Shown: positions 18,974 to 27,856, counted from the stretch's first letter. The stretch: 64,000 nt of DNA from UKL13-2 sp038206765 (GCA_038206765.1 JBBRAM010000013.1:49721-113720); one strand, 5' to 3'. Numbers and translations are program-made. Notes: generated by a model from the sequence alone, not told the origin.

Positions 18974-20209
18974 ATGGCTACGACAGCGACTCAACCCAAA
19001 GCGCAAAAAGATGTCAAGGTTTATACCTTTGTTTGGGAAGGTAAAGATAAATCGGGCAAGATCGTCAAAGGCGAAATGCGCGCATCGGGCGAGAATATTG
19101 TCAATGCGACGCTGCGCCGTCAGGGCATTGTTGGCCCTAAAGTAAAAAAAGTATCAGGCCGCGGGGGAAAGAAAATCACGCCCCAGGATATTGCTTTTTT
19201 CACACGACAATTGGCGACCATGATGAAAGCCGGTGTTCCATTATTACAATCATTTGATATTGTTGCGAAGGGCCATAGCAACCCCTCTGTCACCAAATTG
19301 CTGCTCGACATTAAGACTGAAGTTGAAACGGGGTCAAGCCTATCGCAAGCATTTCGCAAATATCCGCTTTACTTCGATATTTTATATTGCAACTTGGTTG
19401 CTGCTGGCGAGCAGGCCGGCATCTTGGATGCGTTACTGGATCGTTTGGCCACGTATCAAGAAAAAATCATGGCGATCAAGGGCAAAATCAAAAAAGCGTT
19501 GTTTTACCCTGTTTCAATTTTGGTGGTTGCGTTCGTGGTGACGGCAGTGATTATGATCTTTGTGGTTCCGCAGTTTAAGGAATTATTCAAGTCCTTCGGA
19601 GCGACATTACCAACCCCCACACTCATTGTTATGCAAATTTCAGAGCTCTTTGTAGCGTATTGGTGGCTACTATTTGGCTCGATTTTTGGTGCTGGTTATT
19701 TTATCTCGAACGCGATGAGGCGCAGCGAGAAATTACAGTTTTTACGTGATCGGCTAATGCTGAAACTTCCCGTGGTCGGCGATATGGTTCGTAAGGCGAC
19801 TATTGCGCGTTGGACTCGGACGTTATCAACGATGTTTGCTGCCGGCGTGCCGCTGGTGGAAGCGCTCGATTCAGTGGCGGGGGCGGCCGGTAATCGCGTT
19901 TATTACAACGCAACCAAGAAGATCCAATCTGAGGTCAGCACCGGTTCGAGCCTGACTGTATCGATGCAAAACACAAATGTGTTCCCCAATATGGTGTTGC
20001 AAATGACCGCAATTGGCGAAGAGTCCGGCGCGCTCGATGGCATGTTGAGTAAGGTGGCGGACTTTTTCGAACGGGAGGTTGACGATGCCGTTGATGCGCT
20101 AGCCAGCTTGATGGAGCCGATGATTATGGTGGTGTTGGGCACGGTTATTGGTGGCCTCGTAGTTGCGCTTTATCTGCCGATTTTCAAGCTGGGCGCTGTT
20201 GTCGGATGA
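18974..20209 (+). CDS. pilC: Type IV pilus inner-membrane platform protein PilC
   Basis: Inner-membrane platform that couples PilB/PilT ATPases to pilus growth. The 411 residues contain two T2SSF domains (about 75-195 and 275-400; FTRQLATMMKAGVPLLQSFD and WTRTLSTMFAAGVPLVEALD). Hydrophobic segments follow each domain, with a final one at the C-terminus. An AAGGAG site lies just before ATG 18974. It follows pilB by 113 bp. Confidence 0.95.
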   Translation: MATTATQPKAQKDVKVYTFVWEGKDKSGKIVKGEMRASGENIVNATLRRQGIVGPKVKKVSGRGGKKITPQDIAFFTRQLATMMKAGVPLLQSFDIVAKGHSNPSVTKLLLDIKTEVETGSSLSQAFRKYPLYFDILYCNLVAAGEQAGILDALLDRLATYQEKIMAIKGKIKKALFYPVSILVVAFVVTAVIMIFVVPQFKELFKSFGATLPTPTLIVMQISELFVAYWWLLFGSIFGAGYFISNAMRRSEKLQFLRDRLMLKLPVVGDMVRKATIARWTRTLSTMFAAGVPLVEALDSVAGAAGNRVYYNATKKIQSEVSTGSSLTVSMQNTNVFPNMVLQMTAIGEESGALDGMLSKVADFFEREVDDAVDALASLMEPMIMVVLGTVIGGLVVALYLPIFKLGAVVG

Positions 20210-20289
20210 TTAGGGCCGCTGCCATTTGCGCCTTTGAGCGCAATCAACATCCGAGGCTGTCGTCATCATTATTGCCGCAAATGTAATCC

Positions 20290-21213
20290 ATGGACTTAAT
20301 CGACACCTTCCGCGCTTTCCCTTGGTTTTACATCGGCACCGCAAGCATTTTTGGCCTCATGGTAGGCAGCTTTCTTAACGTTGTCATTCATCGTTTGCCG
20401 AAAATGATGGAGTCGGAATGGCGCGAGCAGTGCATTGAGTTTTTATACCCCAACCAAACCGAGAAAGTCGGAGAGAGTACGGCGCAAGGCGCACCGAGCG
20501 CGCACGACAACGCAACGCCCAAGCTCAAATACAATTTGGTCGTACCGCGTTCCGGCTGCCCCGCCTGCGGCCATAAAATTACCGCAATGGAAAATGTTCC
20601 CCTCCTGAGTTATGTGTTTTTGCGGGGTAAATGTTCTGCTTGTGGTACCGGTATTAGCATCCGTTATCCGCTGGTGGAAGCGTTAACGGGGGCGCTAACC
20701 GGCTTTGTCGCTTGGCATTTTGGCGTGGCTTGGCTTGCTCTGTTTTCTGTCATTTTTGTCTGGGCGTTGATTGCGCTGACCTTCATTGATGCCGACACCA
20801 CCTTGCTGCCGGATGACATCACGTTGCCGCTATTGTGGATGGGATTGATCATCAATGTTGGCGGGACAATTGTTCCGTTATCGAACGCGGTCATTGGTTG
20901 CGTGGCAGGTTATCTGATCTTGTGGTCGGTTTTCTGGGGGTTCAAACTCATGACCGGCAAAGATGGCATGGGCTACGGCGATTTTAAGTTGCTCGCCGCC
21001 ATTGGAGCATGGCTTGGTTGGCAAATGTTGCCCTTGGTAATACTGCTTTCTGCCGCTGTCGGCACCCTGATTGGCGTCGCCGGCATTATCATCCAGGGTC
21101 GCGATAAAGGCGCCAAATTGCCGTTCGGCCCCTATTTGGCTGTTGCTGGGTTTATTGCCTTAATTTGGGGTCAGCCACTGACGACCTGGTATCTTGGCAG
21201 CGGTATTGGTTGA
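20290..21213 (+). CDS. pilD: Prepilin peptidase / N-methyltransferase PilD
   Basis: Membrane aspartic protease that cleaves the G|F bond of prepilins and pseudopilins and methylates the new N-terminus. 307 residues. An N-terminal cysteine pair set (CPACGHK and CSACGTG) forms the methyltransferase zinc motif. Catalytic aspartates lie in FIDADTTLLPDD and GMGYGDFK. As the only prepilin peptidase in the window it could also process the GspH, I, J and K-like pseudopilins encoded near 43-54 kb. It overlaps only the non-preferred upstream start of coaE. Confidence 0.95.
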   Translation: MDLIDTFRAFPWFYIGTASIFGLMVGSFLNVVIHRLPKMMESEWREQCIEFLYPNQTEKVGESTAQGAPSAHDNATPKLKYNLVVPRSGCPACGHKITAMENVPLLSYVFLRGKCSACGTGISIRYPLVEALTGALTGFVAWHFGVAWLALFSVIFVWALIALTFIDADTTLLPDDITLPLLWMGLIINVGGTIVPLSNAVIGCVAGYLILWSVFWGFKLMTGKDGMGYGDFKLLAAIGAWLGWQMLPLVILLSAAVGTLIGVAGIIIQGRDKGAKLPFGPYLAVAGFIALIWGQPLTTWYLGSGIG

Positions 21214-21232
21214 TGATTGGCCAATCTCAACA

Positions 21233-21946
21233 ATGCATGCCAATCCAATCACTACCCCAGCAGCACCATATATAGTTGGATTGACTGGCGGAATTGGTTG
21301 CGGCAAATCGACCGTTGCCGAATATTTCGCGCGCAATGACGTCAGCATCATTGATGCCGACGTCATTGCGCACACCCTCACTGCACCAGGCGGGGCGGCA
21401 ATCGAGCCGATTGGTGCAGCGTTTGGCGGCCCCGCAATCAATGCTGACGGCAGTTTGAATCGCCCCGCAATGCGCAACCGCGTTTTCAATGACCCGCAGG
21501 AAAAAGCCCGTTTAGAAGCGATTTTGCACCCTGCTATTCGCAACGAGATTGAACGCCAGATTCAAACTCATCGTGGCAACACAGGGCACCGATGTCCATA
21601 TTTACTGCTGGTAGCGCCATTGCTGTTTGAATCACTTTCCTATCGCCTATACGTGATGAGAACGGTTGCGATTGATTGCCCGCAGTCGATGCAAATCGCG
21701 CGGGTCGTGGAGCGCTCTCTGCATAACCGCTCCACTGGCACGATGTCGGCGAATGATGTGAGCCGGATTATTGCTATGCAAATTCCTCGCTCTATACGAC
21801 TCCAGCTTGGCGATGATGTTATTTTGAATGACAAAACAGCGCCACATTTGGAAGCTGCCGTAGATCAGCTTCATAAGCGGTACCTTGCGTTGGCCCGCAC
21901 CCAGGCCAATAAAAATGTGCTCGGCCAAAATGAAGCTGATTTGTAA
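21233..21946 (+). CDS. coaE: Dephospho-CoA kinase
   Basis: Last step of coenzyme A synthesis: phosphorylates the 3'-OH of dephospho-CoA. P-loop GLTGGIGCGKST lies near the N-terminus, followed by the family Asp in IIDADVIAH and a LID-type arginine region. ATG 21233 gives 237 residues, slightly longer than the typical 200-210. A TTG at 21194 would overlap pilD. pilD-coaE-zapD-yacG is a well-known proteobacterial gene order. Confidence 0.94.
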   Translation: MHANPITTPAAPYIVGLTGGIGCGKSTVAEYFARNDVSIIDADVIAHTLTAPGGAAIEPIGAAFGGPAINADGSLNRPAMRNRVFNDPQEKARLEAILHPAIRNEIERQIQTHRGNTGHRCPYLLLVAPLLFESLSYRLYVMRTVAIDCPQSMQIARVVERSLHNRSTGTMSANDVSRIIAMQIPRSIRLQLGDDVILNDKTAPHLEAAVDQLHKRYLALARTQANKNVLGQNEADL

Positions 21947-21994
21947 AGCATTCGACAATGCGTCACAATCCAAAGCTAATTTGGAGCCGTCGTT

Positions 21995-22750
21995 TTGATT
22001 ATTTACGAATATCCGCTCAATGAACGTATCCGCACGCTGTTGCGGCTCGAAGACCTGTTTGATCGGGTTGCGTTTTTTGTTGCGCAGCATTCGCCACTCG
22101 ATCACCAAGCCGCGCTGACCAGTATTTTTGAGATTCTTGAGGTCTCAAGTCGTGGCGATTTGAAATCAGACTTGTTACAAGAACTTGACCGTCAACGCTT
22201 GTTTTTGGAAGCTTTACGCAGCAATCCGGCAATTTCAGAAGAAAAGCTCGATGCCGTCGTCGCTGAAATTGAAGCCGCGTTTGCCGATCTGCTGCAAGCA
22301 TCAGGCAAGACTGGCCAGCATTTGCGCGAAAACGAATGGCTAATGACGATCAAACAGCGAGCCGGGATTCCCGGTGGCGTCTGCGAATTTGATTTGCCGT
22401 CGTACCACCATTGGCTGCATCGCAATGAGGCGAGCCGTCGGGCTGATTTGGAAGCATGGCTCAAGCCCTTAAACGGCATCGCGGCAGCACTCAGGATTGT
22501 GCTTCGGGTGTTGCGCGAGAGCGGCAAGTCGATGCCGCTGATCGCATACGCAGGCATTTTTCAGCAGATGCCGATGGAGCGTTCCGCACATATGCTCAGG
22601 CTAACCATTCTGTGCGATATGGCGTGCGTGCCTGAGATCAGCGCAAACAAATATGCACTAAATATTCGTTTTATTTTGCCCGGCAGCGTACAGCGCACCA
22701 AACTTTACGAGCAAGATGTTGAGTTCGATCTCACCTACTGCAATCTCTAG
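21995..22750 (+). CDS. zapD: Cell division protein ZapD
   Basis: Cytoplasmic FtsZ-bundling protein (DUF1342) that stabilises the Z ring. 251 residues with the family N-terminus IIYEYPLNERIRTLLRLE and LREN.WL..IKQR.GIPGG. The start codon is TTG at 21995 with GGAG about 11 bases upstream. There is no in-frame ATG nearby that would keep the conserved N-terminus. It ends with TAG at 22748-22750. The frame stays open beyond this stop into yacG. Confidence 0.93.
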   Translation: MIIYEYPLNERIRTLLRLEDLFDRVAFFVAQHSPLDHQAALTSIFEILEVSSRGDLKSDLLQELDRQRLFLEALRSNPAISEEKLDAVVAEIEAAFADLLQASGKTGQHLRENEWLMTIKQRAGIPGGVCEFDLPSYHHWLHRNEASRRADLEAWLKPLNGIAAALRIVLRVLRESGKSMPLIAYAGIFQQMPMERSAHMLRLTILCDMACVPEISANKYALNIRFILPGSVQRTKLYEQDVEFDLTYCNL

Positions 22751-22778
22751 TTTTTCTCATTTTTCCTTGAAACTCGTT

Positions 22779-22858
22779 ACGACCTTTACGACCTTCACGA
22801 CCTTCACGACCTTCACGACCTTCACGACCTTTACGACCTTTACGACACTTACGACCTC
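22779..22858. repeat. 9-bp tandem array (nearly nine copies) abutting the yacG start
   Basis: Eight full units plus eight bases of a ninth: ACGACCTTY repeated head to tail, with ACGACACTT as the eighth and ACGACCTC as the partial ninth. The last base of the array is immediately followed by the yacG ATG. No purine-rich ribosome site can exist in this pyrimidine-biased array. The 9-bp unit preserves reading frame whatever the copy number. Confidence 0.92.
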
Positions 22859-23098
22859 ATGCCCTCTTCCAAAGTCCGGTGCCCCCAATGCCGCACCCTT
22901 AGTGACTATGCCGTTGCCAACAAATGGCGTCCTTTTTGTAGCGAGCGCTGCAAAATGATCGATTTGGGCGCATGGGCATCAGACGCCTACAGCATTGCCG
23001 GCAAGGCTATTGAGGGCGACGATACCCTTGACGAGCTGTCGGTAGATGACAACGCGCAAAATATGGATAGCGGCGCACCAACTCCTTACCAGCATTAA
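22859..23098 (+). CDS. yacG: DNA gyrase inhibitor / zinc-binding protein YacG
   Basis: A small zinc protein that binds GyrB and inhibits gyrase in E. coli. The 79-residue product has the C4 site as RCPQCR and FCSERCKMIDLGAWASD. The start ATG 22859 directly touches a 9-bp tandem array and has no Shine-Dalgarno sequence. Translation may depend on coupling to zapD or on readthrough of the zapD TAG, since no stop separates the two frames. The coaE-zapD-yacG context supports the call. Confidence 0.93.
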   Translation: MPSSKVRCPQCRTLSDYAVANKWRPFCSERCKMIDLGAWASDAYSIAGKAIEGDDTLDELSVDDNAQNMDSGAPTPYQH

Positions 23099-23404
23099 CG
23101 AAATCATTGAGGATGGTGTTCGCTCCCGCCTAGGAATCGGTCTTAAATTGATGTGCTAAATCCATCTGGAGCCGATGCAGATCAATTTTAGGAACGTGTT
23201 TACTTCTGAACCGACCATTGTCGAGAAGGTTTTCTTGCCACGAGATGCCTTGCTGCGATAAAATTTGGGTTGTGGTTGAATTTGTTGCGTCAGCACTGAA
23301 TCTGTTGCGTGTTTGGTATTCCATTTTGGTGTCCAAACGCGAAAAAACGACACCTGCCGGGCACTTAACATTCACCAAAGCGATGTTCAATCGGCATAAT
23401 CAAC
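23099..23404. other. Intergenic region yacG/DUF2244, no recognised gene
   Basis: A 306-bp gap. The minus strand holds an 86-codon open frame (23130-23390) ending LDTKMEYQTRN..., without a recognised family or clear ribosome site. Base composition is more AT-rich than the neighbouring genes. It may be a remnant or regulatory spacer. Confidence 0.4.
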
Positions 23405-23878
23405 ATGTTAATTAGCAAACTTAGTGATTCGGAAGCAGACACTTTCAACCTGTTTGCGAAGCCGAATCGTTCGCTAACACCCGCAGGCAGATTGCTATGG
23501 CTGGCATTGATGGCATCGACAACAATGCTGGTGGCCGTTGCTGGTTTTGCAATTGGGGCGTGGCTGATTTTGCCGTTTGCGGGGCTGGAAATAGCGCTAG
23601 TGTGGGTTGCATTCCGCTTCATCGCGCAACATGACGGCGATTATGAAACGCTTACTGTTGGCGAAACAAATTTTAAGTGGGAGCAGCGATGTGGGCGCTG
23701 CACCGATGTACTGGAAGGTAATAAGTATTGGGCGACATTTGAGCCGGTTAATATTGTTGGTCGCTCCGAAATGCGTCTCCGATACGCAGGCAAGACAATT
23801 GTTGTCGGCAAGCACTTTGCAATTGAGGAGCAGAAGCAATTGACCCAACGCTTGGAGGCACTATTTGGCCGCAACTAA
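23405..23878 (+). CDS. DUF2244 integral membrane protein
   Basis: 157 residues. Two adjacent hydrophobic segments (about 29-50 and 53-73) are followed by a soluble domain. The pattern FNLFAKPNRSL at the N-terminus and FAGLEIALVWVAFRF match DUF2244. Function is unknown. In many alpha- and betaproteobacteria the family lies close to cytochrome oxidase subunit II genes, as here. ATG 23405 is taken as start. Confidence 0.82.
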   Translation: MLISKLSDSEADTFNLFAKPNRSLTPAGRLLWLALMASTTMLVAVAGFAIGAWLILPFAGLEIALVWVAFRFIAQHDGDYETLTVGETNFKWEQRCGRCTDVLEGNKYWATFEPVNIVGRSEMRLRYAGKTIVVGKHFAIEEQKQLTQRLEALFGRN

Positions 23879-23931
23879 TGGCGGGCACTTAGCGCGGGAG
23901 AGTCACTCGATAACAAAACGATTACTTTCAA

Positions 23932-23960
23932 GCGTTGTTCAAGTTACTTGAGCGCAACGC
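23932..23960. promoter_or_regulatory. Palindromic site upstream of coxB
   Basis: GCGTTGTTCAAGT, one T, then ACTTGA and GCAACGC form an interrupted inverted repeat with 13-bp arms (a 2-bp insert in one arm). It lies about 137 bp before coxB. It could be an operator or a hairpin in the leader. There is no following T-run, so it is not a terminator. Confidence 0.4.
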
Positions 23961-24096
23961 ATAGACAAACGGGTAAAATGTCATCGAATTGGTTTCAAAA
24001 GCAAATATGAACGGCTCGATCAGCGCAACCATGCAAACACCGCATCGCGCGTCGACTGGGGCGAAATGTGGTTTAAAACAGGGCAGGTAATCCAGC

Positions 24097-25329
24097 ATGC
24101 AAACAATGATTTTATCCGTGGTAACTTTCTTCCAACGTCATAAACTAAAACCAGCGATTACGGCTGTCTCTGCGTTTGTTGGTATGTTGGGCGCGTGCTT
24201 AACGGGCAGCGCTTGGGCCGGGTACGATTTCAATATCCCCCAGCCTGCAACCCCTATTTCGCAACAAATATACGGGTTACACATGTACATTTTGATCGTC
24301 TGCGCGGTCATTTTTGTGGTTGTGTTTTCGATGATGTTTTATTCGATTTTCAAATTCAGAAAATCGAAAGGTGCCAAGCCCGATGTCAATTTTCATGAAA
24401 GCACATTGATTGAAATTATTTGGACCATCATTCCATTTATTATCTTGATCGCCATGGCAATTCCTGCCACCAAAACCGTCCTCGACATGAAGGACACGAC
24501 TAATCCTGACATGACCATTAAAGTCACAGGCTACCAATGGGGATGGCGCTACGATTACAGCGCAGAAGATGTTGGCTACTATTCCAATTTGGCCACACCT
24601 TGGGCGCAAATCGGGCAACCCGGCACTCAGGCCACTGAGCCAAAGGGCAAGGATTACTTGCTTGAAGTTGATAACCCGCTTGTCGTTCCGGTGGGCAAAC
24701 GCGTGCGTCTGCTCATCACGTCAAATGACGTGATCCATGGCTGGTATGTGCCGCAGCTTGGCGTGAACCAGTATGGGATCCCCGGCTTCATTAAAGACGT
24801 TTGGTTTAAAGCAAGCGAAGTTGGCACCTTCAAAGGCCAATGTAGCCAAATTTGCGGCAAACTGCACGGCTATATGCCGATCACCGTAATCGTCAAATCC
24901 GAGTCGGACTACGCCAAATGGATTGAAGAATCGAAAGCTAAATTCGGGTCAGCGCCTGCCGCGGCAGCAGGCTTAGCAGCCGCGCCAGCGACGGTTGCTG
25001 AAGTCTCAGACAAGAAGTTTACGATGGCAGAAGCTAAGGAAGTTGGCGGCAAAGTTTACGCGGCAAACTGTGTTGCATGTCATCAGACCACTGGGAAAGG
25101 CATGCCGCCAGCGTTTCCACCACTCAGCGGATCCAAAGTAGTTCAAGGTGCCGCGGACGGTCAAATCGGCGTTTTGCTCAATGGTCGTCCTGGCACGGCA
25201 ATGGTTTCGTTTGCCCGTTTGAGCAACAGCGAACTCGCTGCGGTGATTAGCTACACCCGAAACTCTTGGGATAACAACACCGGCAAGGTTGTGCAGCCTA
25301 GCGATATTAAAGCGCTGCGAAAGTCATAG
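24097..25329 (+). CDS. coxB: Cytochrome c oxidase subunit II with fused cytochrome c domain
   Basis: CuA subunit of a haem-copper oxidase. The 410 residues comprise an N-terminal signal-like helix, two membrane helices (about 60-85 and 105-128), a cupredoxin domain with the CuA ligands in CSQICGKLHGYM (Cys249, Cys253, His257), an Ala/Pro linker, and a C-terminal cytochrome c domain with CVACH at 325-329 and an axial Met downstream. The fusion is the caa3-type arrangement, allowing electron entry through the attached haem c. It is first in the oxidase operon. Confidence 0.96.
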   Translation: MQTMILSVVTFFQRHKLKPAITAVSAFVGMLGACLTGSAWAGYDFNIPQPATPISQQIYGLHMYILIVCAVIFVVVFSMMFYSIFKFRKSKGAKPDVNFHESTLIEIIWTIIPFIILIAMAIPATKTVLDMKDTTNPDMTIKVTGYQWGWRYDYSAEDVGYYSNLATPWAQIGQPGTQATEPKGKDYLLEVDNPLVVPVGKRVRLLITSNDVIHGWYVPQLGVNQYGIPGFIKDVWFKASEVGTFKGQCSQICGKLHGYMPITVIVKSESDYAKWIEESKAKFGSAPAAAAGLAAAPATVAEVSDKKFTMAEAKEVGGKVYAANCVACHQTTGKGMPPAFPPLSGSKVVQGAADGQIGVLLNGRPGTAMVSFARLSNSELAAVISYTRNSWDNNTGKVVQPSDIKALRKS

Positions 25330-25363
25330 CGTTGATTCACTTTGCTCACGTACGCATAAAAAA

Positions 25364-25385
25364 TTAAGTTAAGTTAAGTTAAGTT
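25364..25385. repeat. 5-bp tandem repeat (AAGTT, four copies) between coxB and coxA
   Basis: AAGTT is repeated four times after a leading TT, 66 bp before the coxA start. Confidence 0.8.
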
Positions 25386-25450
25386 CGAGCAGCGCGCCGA
25401 TATGGTTCGGCGTGTTGTGGAAGTCAGAAAATTGTATTCAGGAGATCTTC

Positions 25451-27055
25451 ATGGCAAGCGCAACCACACACCCCCATTCCACCCCGCATCACGACGCCAA
25501 CGATCATCACGATCATGGCCCTGGTAGCTGGACGCGTATTTTTACGACGACCAACCACAAAGATATTGGCTCAATGTACCTTTGGTTTTCGTTATTCATG
25601 TTCTTTGTAGGTGGCGGCATGGCACTGCTGATTCGTGCCGAATTGTTTCAGCCGGGTCTACAAATTGTTCAACCCGAAGTTTTTAATTCGCTGACCACCG
25701 TTCATGCGCTCATTATGATTTTTGGTGCGGTCATGCCAGCCTTCACTGGCTTCGCCAACTGGCTAATCCCCATGCAAATTGGTGCGGCCGATATGGCGTT
25801 CCCACGAATGAACAACTGGTCGTTCTGGTTAATGATTCCAGCCGCTATTTTGTTGTTTGCCTCCTTTGCGGTGCCCGGCGGCGCGGCGGGATCCGGCTGG
25901 ACGCTATACCCTCCGCTCTCCATTCAAGGTGGTTTGGGTGTGGACATGACTATTTTGGCGATCCATATTTTGGGCGCATCTTCAATTATGGGTTCGATTA
26001 ACATCATCACAACACTGTTGAACTTGCGCGCACCTGGCATGACGCTGATGAAAATGCCCATGTTCTGCTGGACATGGCTTATTACTGCCTATTTGATGAT
26101 CGCGGTGATGCCTGTGCTAGCCGGCGCTATCACGATGCTGTTAACAGATCGGCATTTTGGCACTTCGTTCTTTAACGCCGCTGGTGGCGGCGACCCAACC
26201 ATGTTTATGCATATATTCTGGTTCTTCGGCCACCCCGAAGTTTATATTTTGATCCTGCCCGCCTTCGGCATTGTTTCGCAGATCATCCCAACCTTTGCTC
26301 GCAAACCGCTGTTTGGTTATGCCTCAATGGTTTATGCAACCGCCTCTATCGCCTTGCTGTCGTTCATCGTTTGGGGGCACCACATGTTTACAGTGGGGAT
26401 GCCTGCACAAGGGCAGCTGTTCTTCATGTACGCGACGATGTTGATTGCCGTGCCGACTGGCGTGAAAATTTTTAACTGGATCGCGACCATGTGGCGTGGT
26501 TCTCTCAGCTTTGAAACACCGATGTTGTTTTGTATCGGCTTCCTTTGTATGTTCACGCTGGGCGGTTTCTCCGGCTTGGTGTTGGCGGTCGTTCCAGTTG
26601 ACATCACGCTTCACAATACATACTACGTGGTGGCGCATTTCCACTATGTGTTGTTCCCCGGTGCGATTTGGGGCTTAATGGCGGGCGTGTACTTTTGGCT
26701 GCCAAAATTTACCGGCCGCATGTACAACGAAACACTTGGCAAATGGCATTTCTGGCTGTCTGCAATTTCATTCAACATCACGTTTTTCCCGCAGCATTTC
26801 CTAGGGCTCGCCGGTATGCCACGCCGAATCCCCGACTACGCACTACAATTTGCCGAGTGGAACATGGTGTCGAGTATTGGTGCGTTTATTCTGGGCTTCA
26901 GCCAGTTGCTGTTTGTCTGGAATGTGGTGAGCTGCATTCGTTCCGGCGCCAAAGCTGAAGCGAAGCAGTGGGAGGGAGCGGAGTCGCTAGAGTGGACACA
27001 TCTGCCGTCGCCAGTGCCGTATCACACGTTTGAAACTGCGCCCATCGTTAAGTAA
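25451..27055 (+). CDS. coxA: Cytochrome c oxidase subunit I
   Basis: Catalytic subunit with haem a, haem a3 and CuB; reduces O2 and pumps protons. Twelve predicted helices. Key ligand motifs are TTVHALIM (haem a His), WFFGHPEVYILILP (CuB His and the His-Tyr crosslink, A1-type K channel), HHMFTVG and VAHFHYVLF. The soluble N-terminus is His-rich (HSTPHHDANDHHDH). ATG 25451 follows GGAGATCTTC. An earlier ATG at 25412 lacks a ribosome site. 534 residues, normal length. Confidence 0.97.
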   Translation: MASATTHPHSTPHHDANDHHDHGPGSWTRIFTTTNHKDIGSMYLWFSLFMFFVGGGMALLIRAELFQPGLQIVQPEVFNSLTTVHALIMIFGAVMPAFTGFANWLIPMQIGAADMAFPRMNNWSFWLMIPAAILLFASFAVPGGAAGSGWTLYPPLSIQGGLGVDMTILAIHILGASSIMGSINIITTLLNLRAPGMTLMKMPMFCWTWLITAYLMIAVMPVLAGAITMLLTDRHFGTSFFNAAGGGDPTMFMHIFWFFGHPEVYILILPAFGIVSQIIPTFARKPLFGYASMVYATASIALLSFIVWGHHMFTVGMPAQGQLFFMYATMLIAVPTGVKIFNWIATMWRGSLSFETPMLFCIGFLCMFTLGGFSGLVLAVVPVDITLHNTYYVVAHFHYVLFPGAIWGLMAGVYFWLPKFTGRMYNETLGKWHFWLSAISFNITFFPQHFLGLAGMPRRIPDYALQFAEWNMVSSIGAFILGFSQLLFVWNVVSCIRSGAKAEAKQWEGAESLEWTHLPSPVPYHTFETAPIVK

Positions 27056-27071
27056 TTTTAAGTATTAAGTA
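27048..27071. repeat. TTAAGTA repeat (three copies) after coxA
   Basis: TTAAGTA occurs at 27048-27054, 27058-27064 and 27065-27071, the first overlapping the coxA stop. The block ends 9 bp before the next start codon. Confidence 0.6.
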
Positions 27072-27080
27072 AGCGTCCCA

Positions 27081-27221
27081 ATGCAATCTAAACAACCAAG
27101 CACCAAACAGCAAGACAAGCCAAACCCGCGTGGCAAATACATTACGTTAGCCATTTTGATCACGTGGGTTGTTGGCGTGTTTGTCTACACTTTGTTTAAT
27201 TTTGCGGGCTTCCCAAAATGA
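27081..27221 (+). CDS. Small single-helix protein of the oxidase locus (46 aa)
   Basis: ATG 27081 opens a 46-residue frame: a hydrophilic N-terminus (MQSKQPSTKQQDKPNPRG), one hydrophobic helix (YITLAILITWVVGVFVYTLF) and NFAGFPK. Its TGA overlaps the ctaG ATG (ATGA at 27218-27221), so it is probably translationally coupled to ctaG. Small one-helix proteins at this position in betaproteobacterial oxidase loci are annotated as oxidase assembly factors. The role here is inferred from position and shape only. Confidence 0.7.
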   Translation: MQSKQPSTKQQDKPNPRGKYITLAILITWVVGVFVYTLFNFAGFPK

Positions 27222-27856
27222 GCATGAGTGCAAACAGTGAGGCCAGTTTGGGATCCGACGCAATGGTTGGTGAGGTCGTTGGCGCAGCAGATCGTACCGA
27301 GGTCGAACGCAACAATCGGATCATGCTTTACAAGCTTTTGTTGATCGTACCAGTGATGCTGTTTTTTTGTGCGTCGATGGTACCGTTGTATAAGCAAATT
27401 TGTAAGGTGCTCGGCATCACCGCAACAAGGGCGATGGCAGAGAATACGCAGATTGATACATCGCGTCTCATTGCCATTGATTTTGTTGCCAATTTGAATA
27501 CGAATTTTGCATGGAATTTTATGCCTGTTGAAAAGCATGTGGATGTGAATCCCGGCGCAAAAATGACCATTAATTATCGCGTGACTAACACCTTGCCGTA
27601 TGCCACAACAGGCCGAGCCGTGCCAAGCTTTGCGCCAATTGAGGGCGGTTTGTATTTCAATAAGATTGAATGCTTTTGTTTCAGCAATCAGACGCTACAA
27701 GCAGGTGAAACGCGGGATATGCCGGTTACATTTTATGTGGCGGAGAATATCCCGAAAGATATTGGTGCCATTGCGTTGTCGTACACTTTTTTTAAAGTGA
27801 ATGATAGCGAGGATGCCAAGGCCTCGAGCGCGGATAGCATGAAGAAAACGCCATAG
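27218..27856 (+). CDS. ctaG: Cytochrome c oxidase assembly protein CtaG (Cox11)
   Basis: Membrane-anchored copper chaperone that delivers Cu to the CuB site of subunit I. The 212 residues have one membrane helix (about 43-62) followed by a periplasmic immunoglobulin-like domain. The conserved copper cysteines are in NKIECFCFSNQTL, with the later family motif MPVTFYV. The start overlaps the stop of the small upstream gene. GTG of the next gene begins at the last base of its TAG stop. Confidence 0.94.
   Translation: MSMSANSEASLGSDAMVGEVVGAADRTEVERNNRIMLYKLLLIVPVMLFFCASMVPLYKQICKVLGITATRAMAENTQIDTSRLIAIDFVANLNTNFAWNFMPVEKHVDVNPGAKMTINYRVTNTLPYATTGRAVPSFAPIEGGLYFNKIECFCFSNQTLQAGETRDMPVTFYVAENIPKDIGAIALSYTFFKVNDSEDAKASSADSMKKTP

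Noticed and set aside
22779..22858. Nine-copy array considered as a CRISPR-like repeat
   Set aside because: Units are 9 bp, directly adjacent and without spacers; no cas genes are present.
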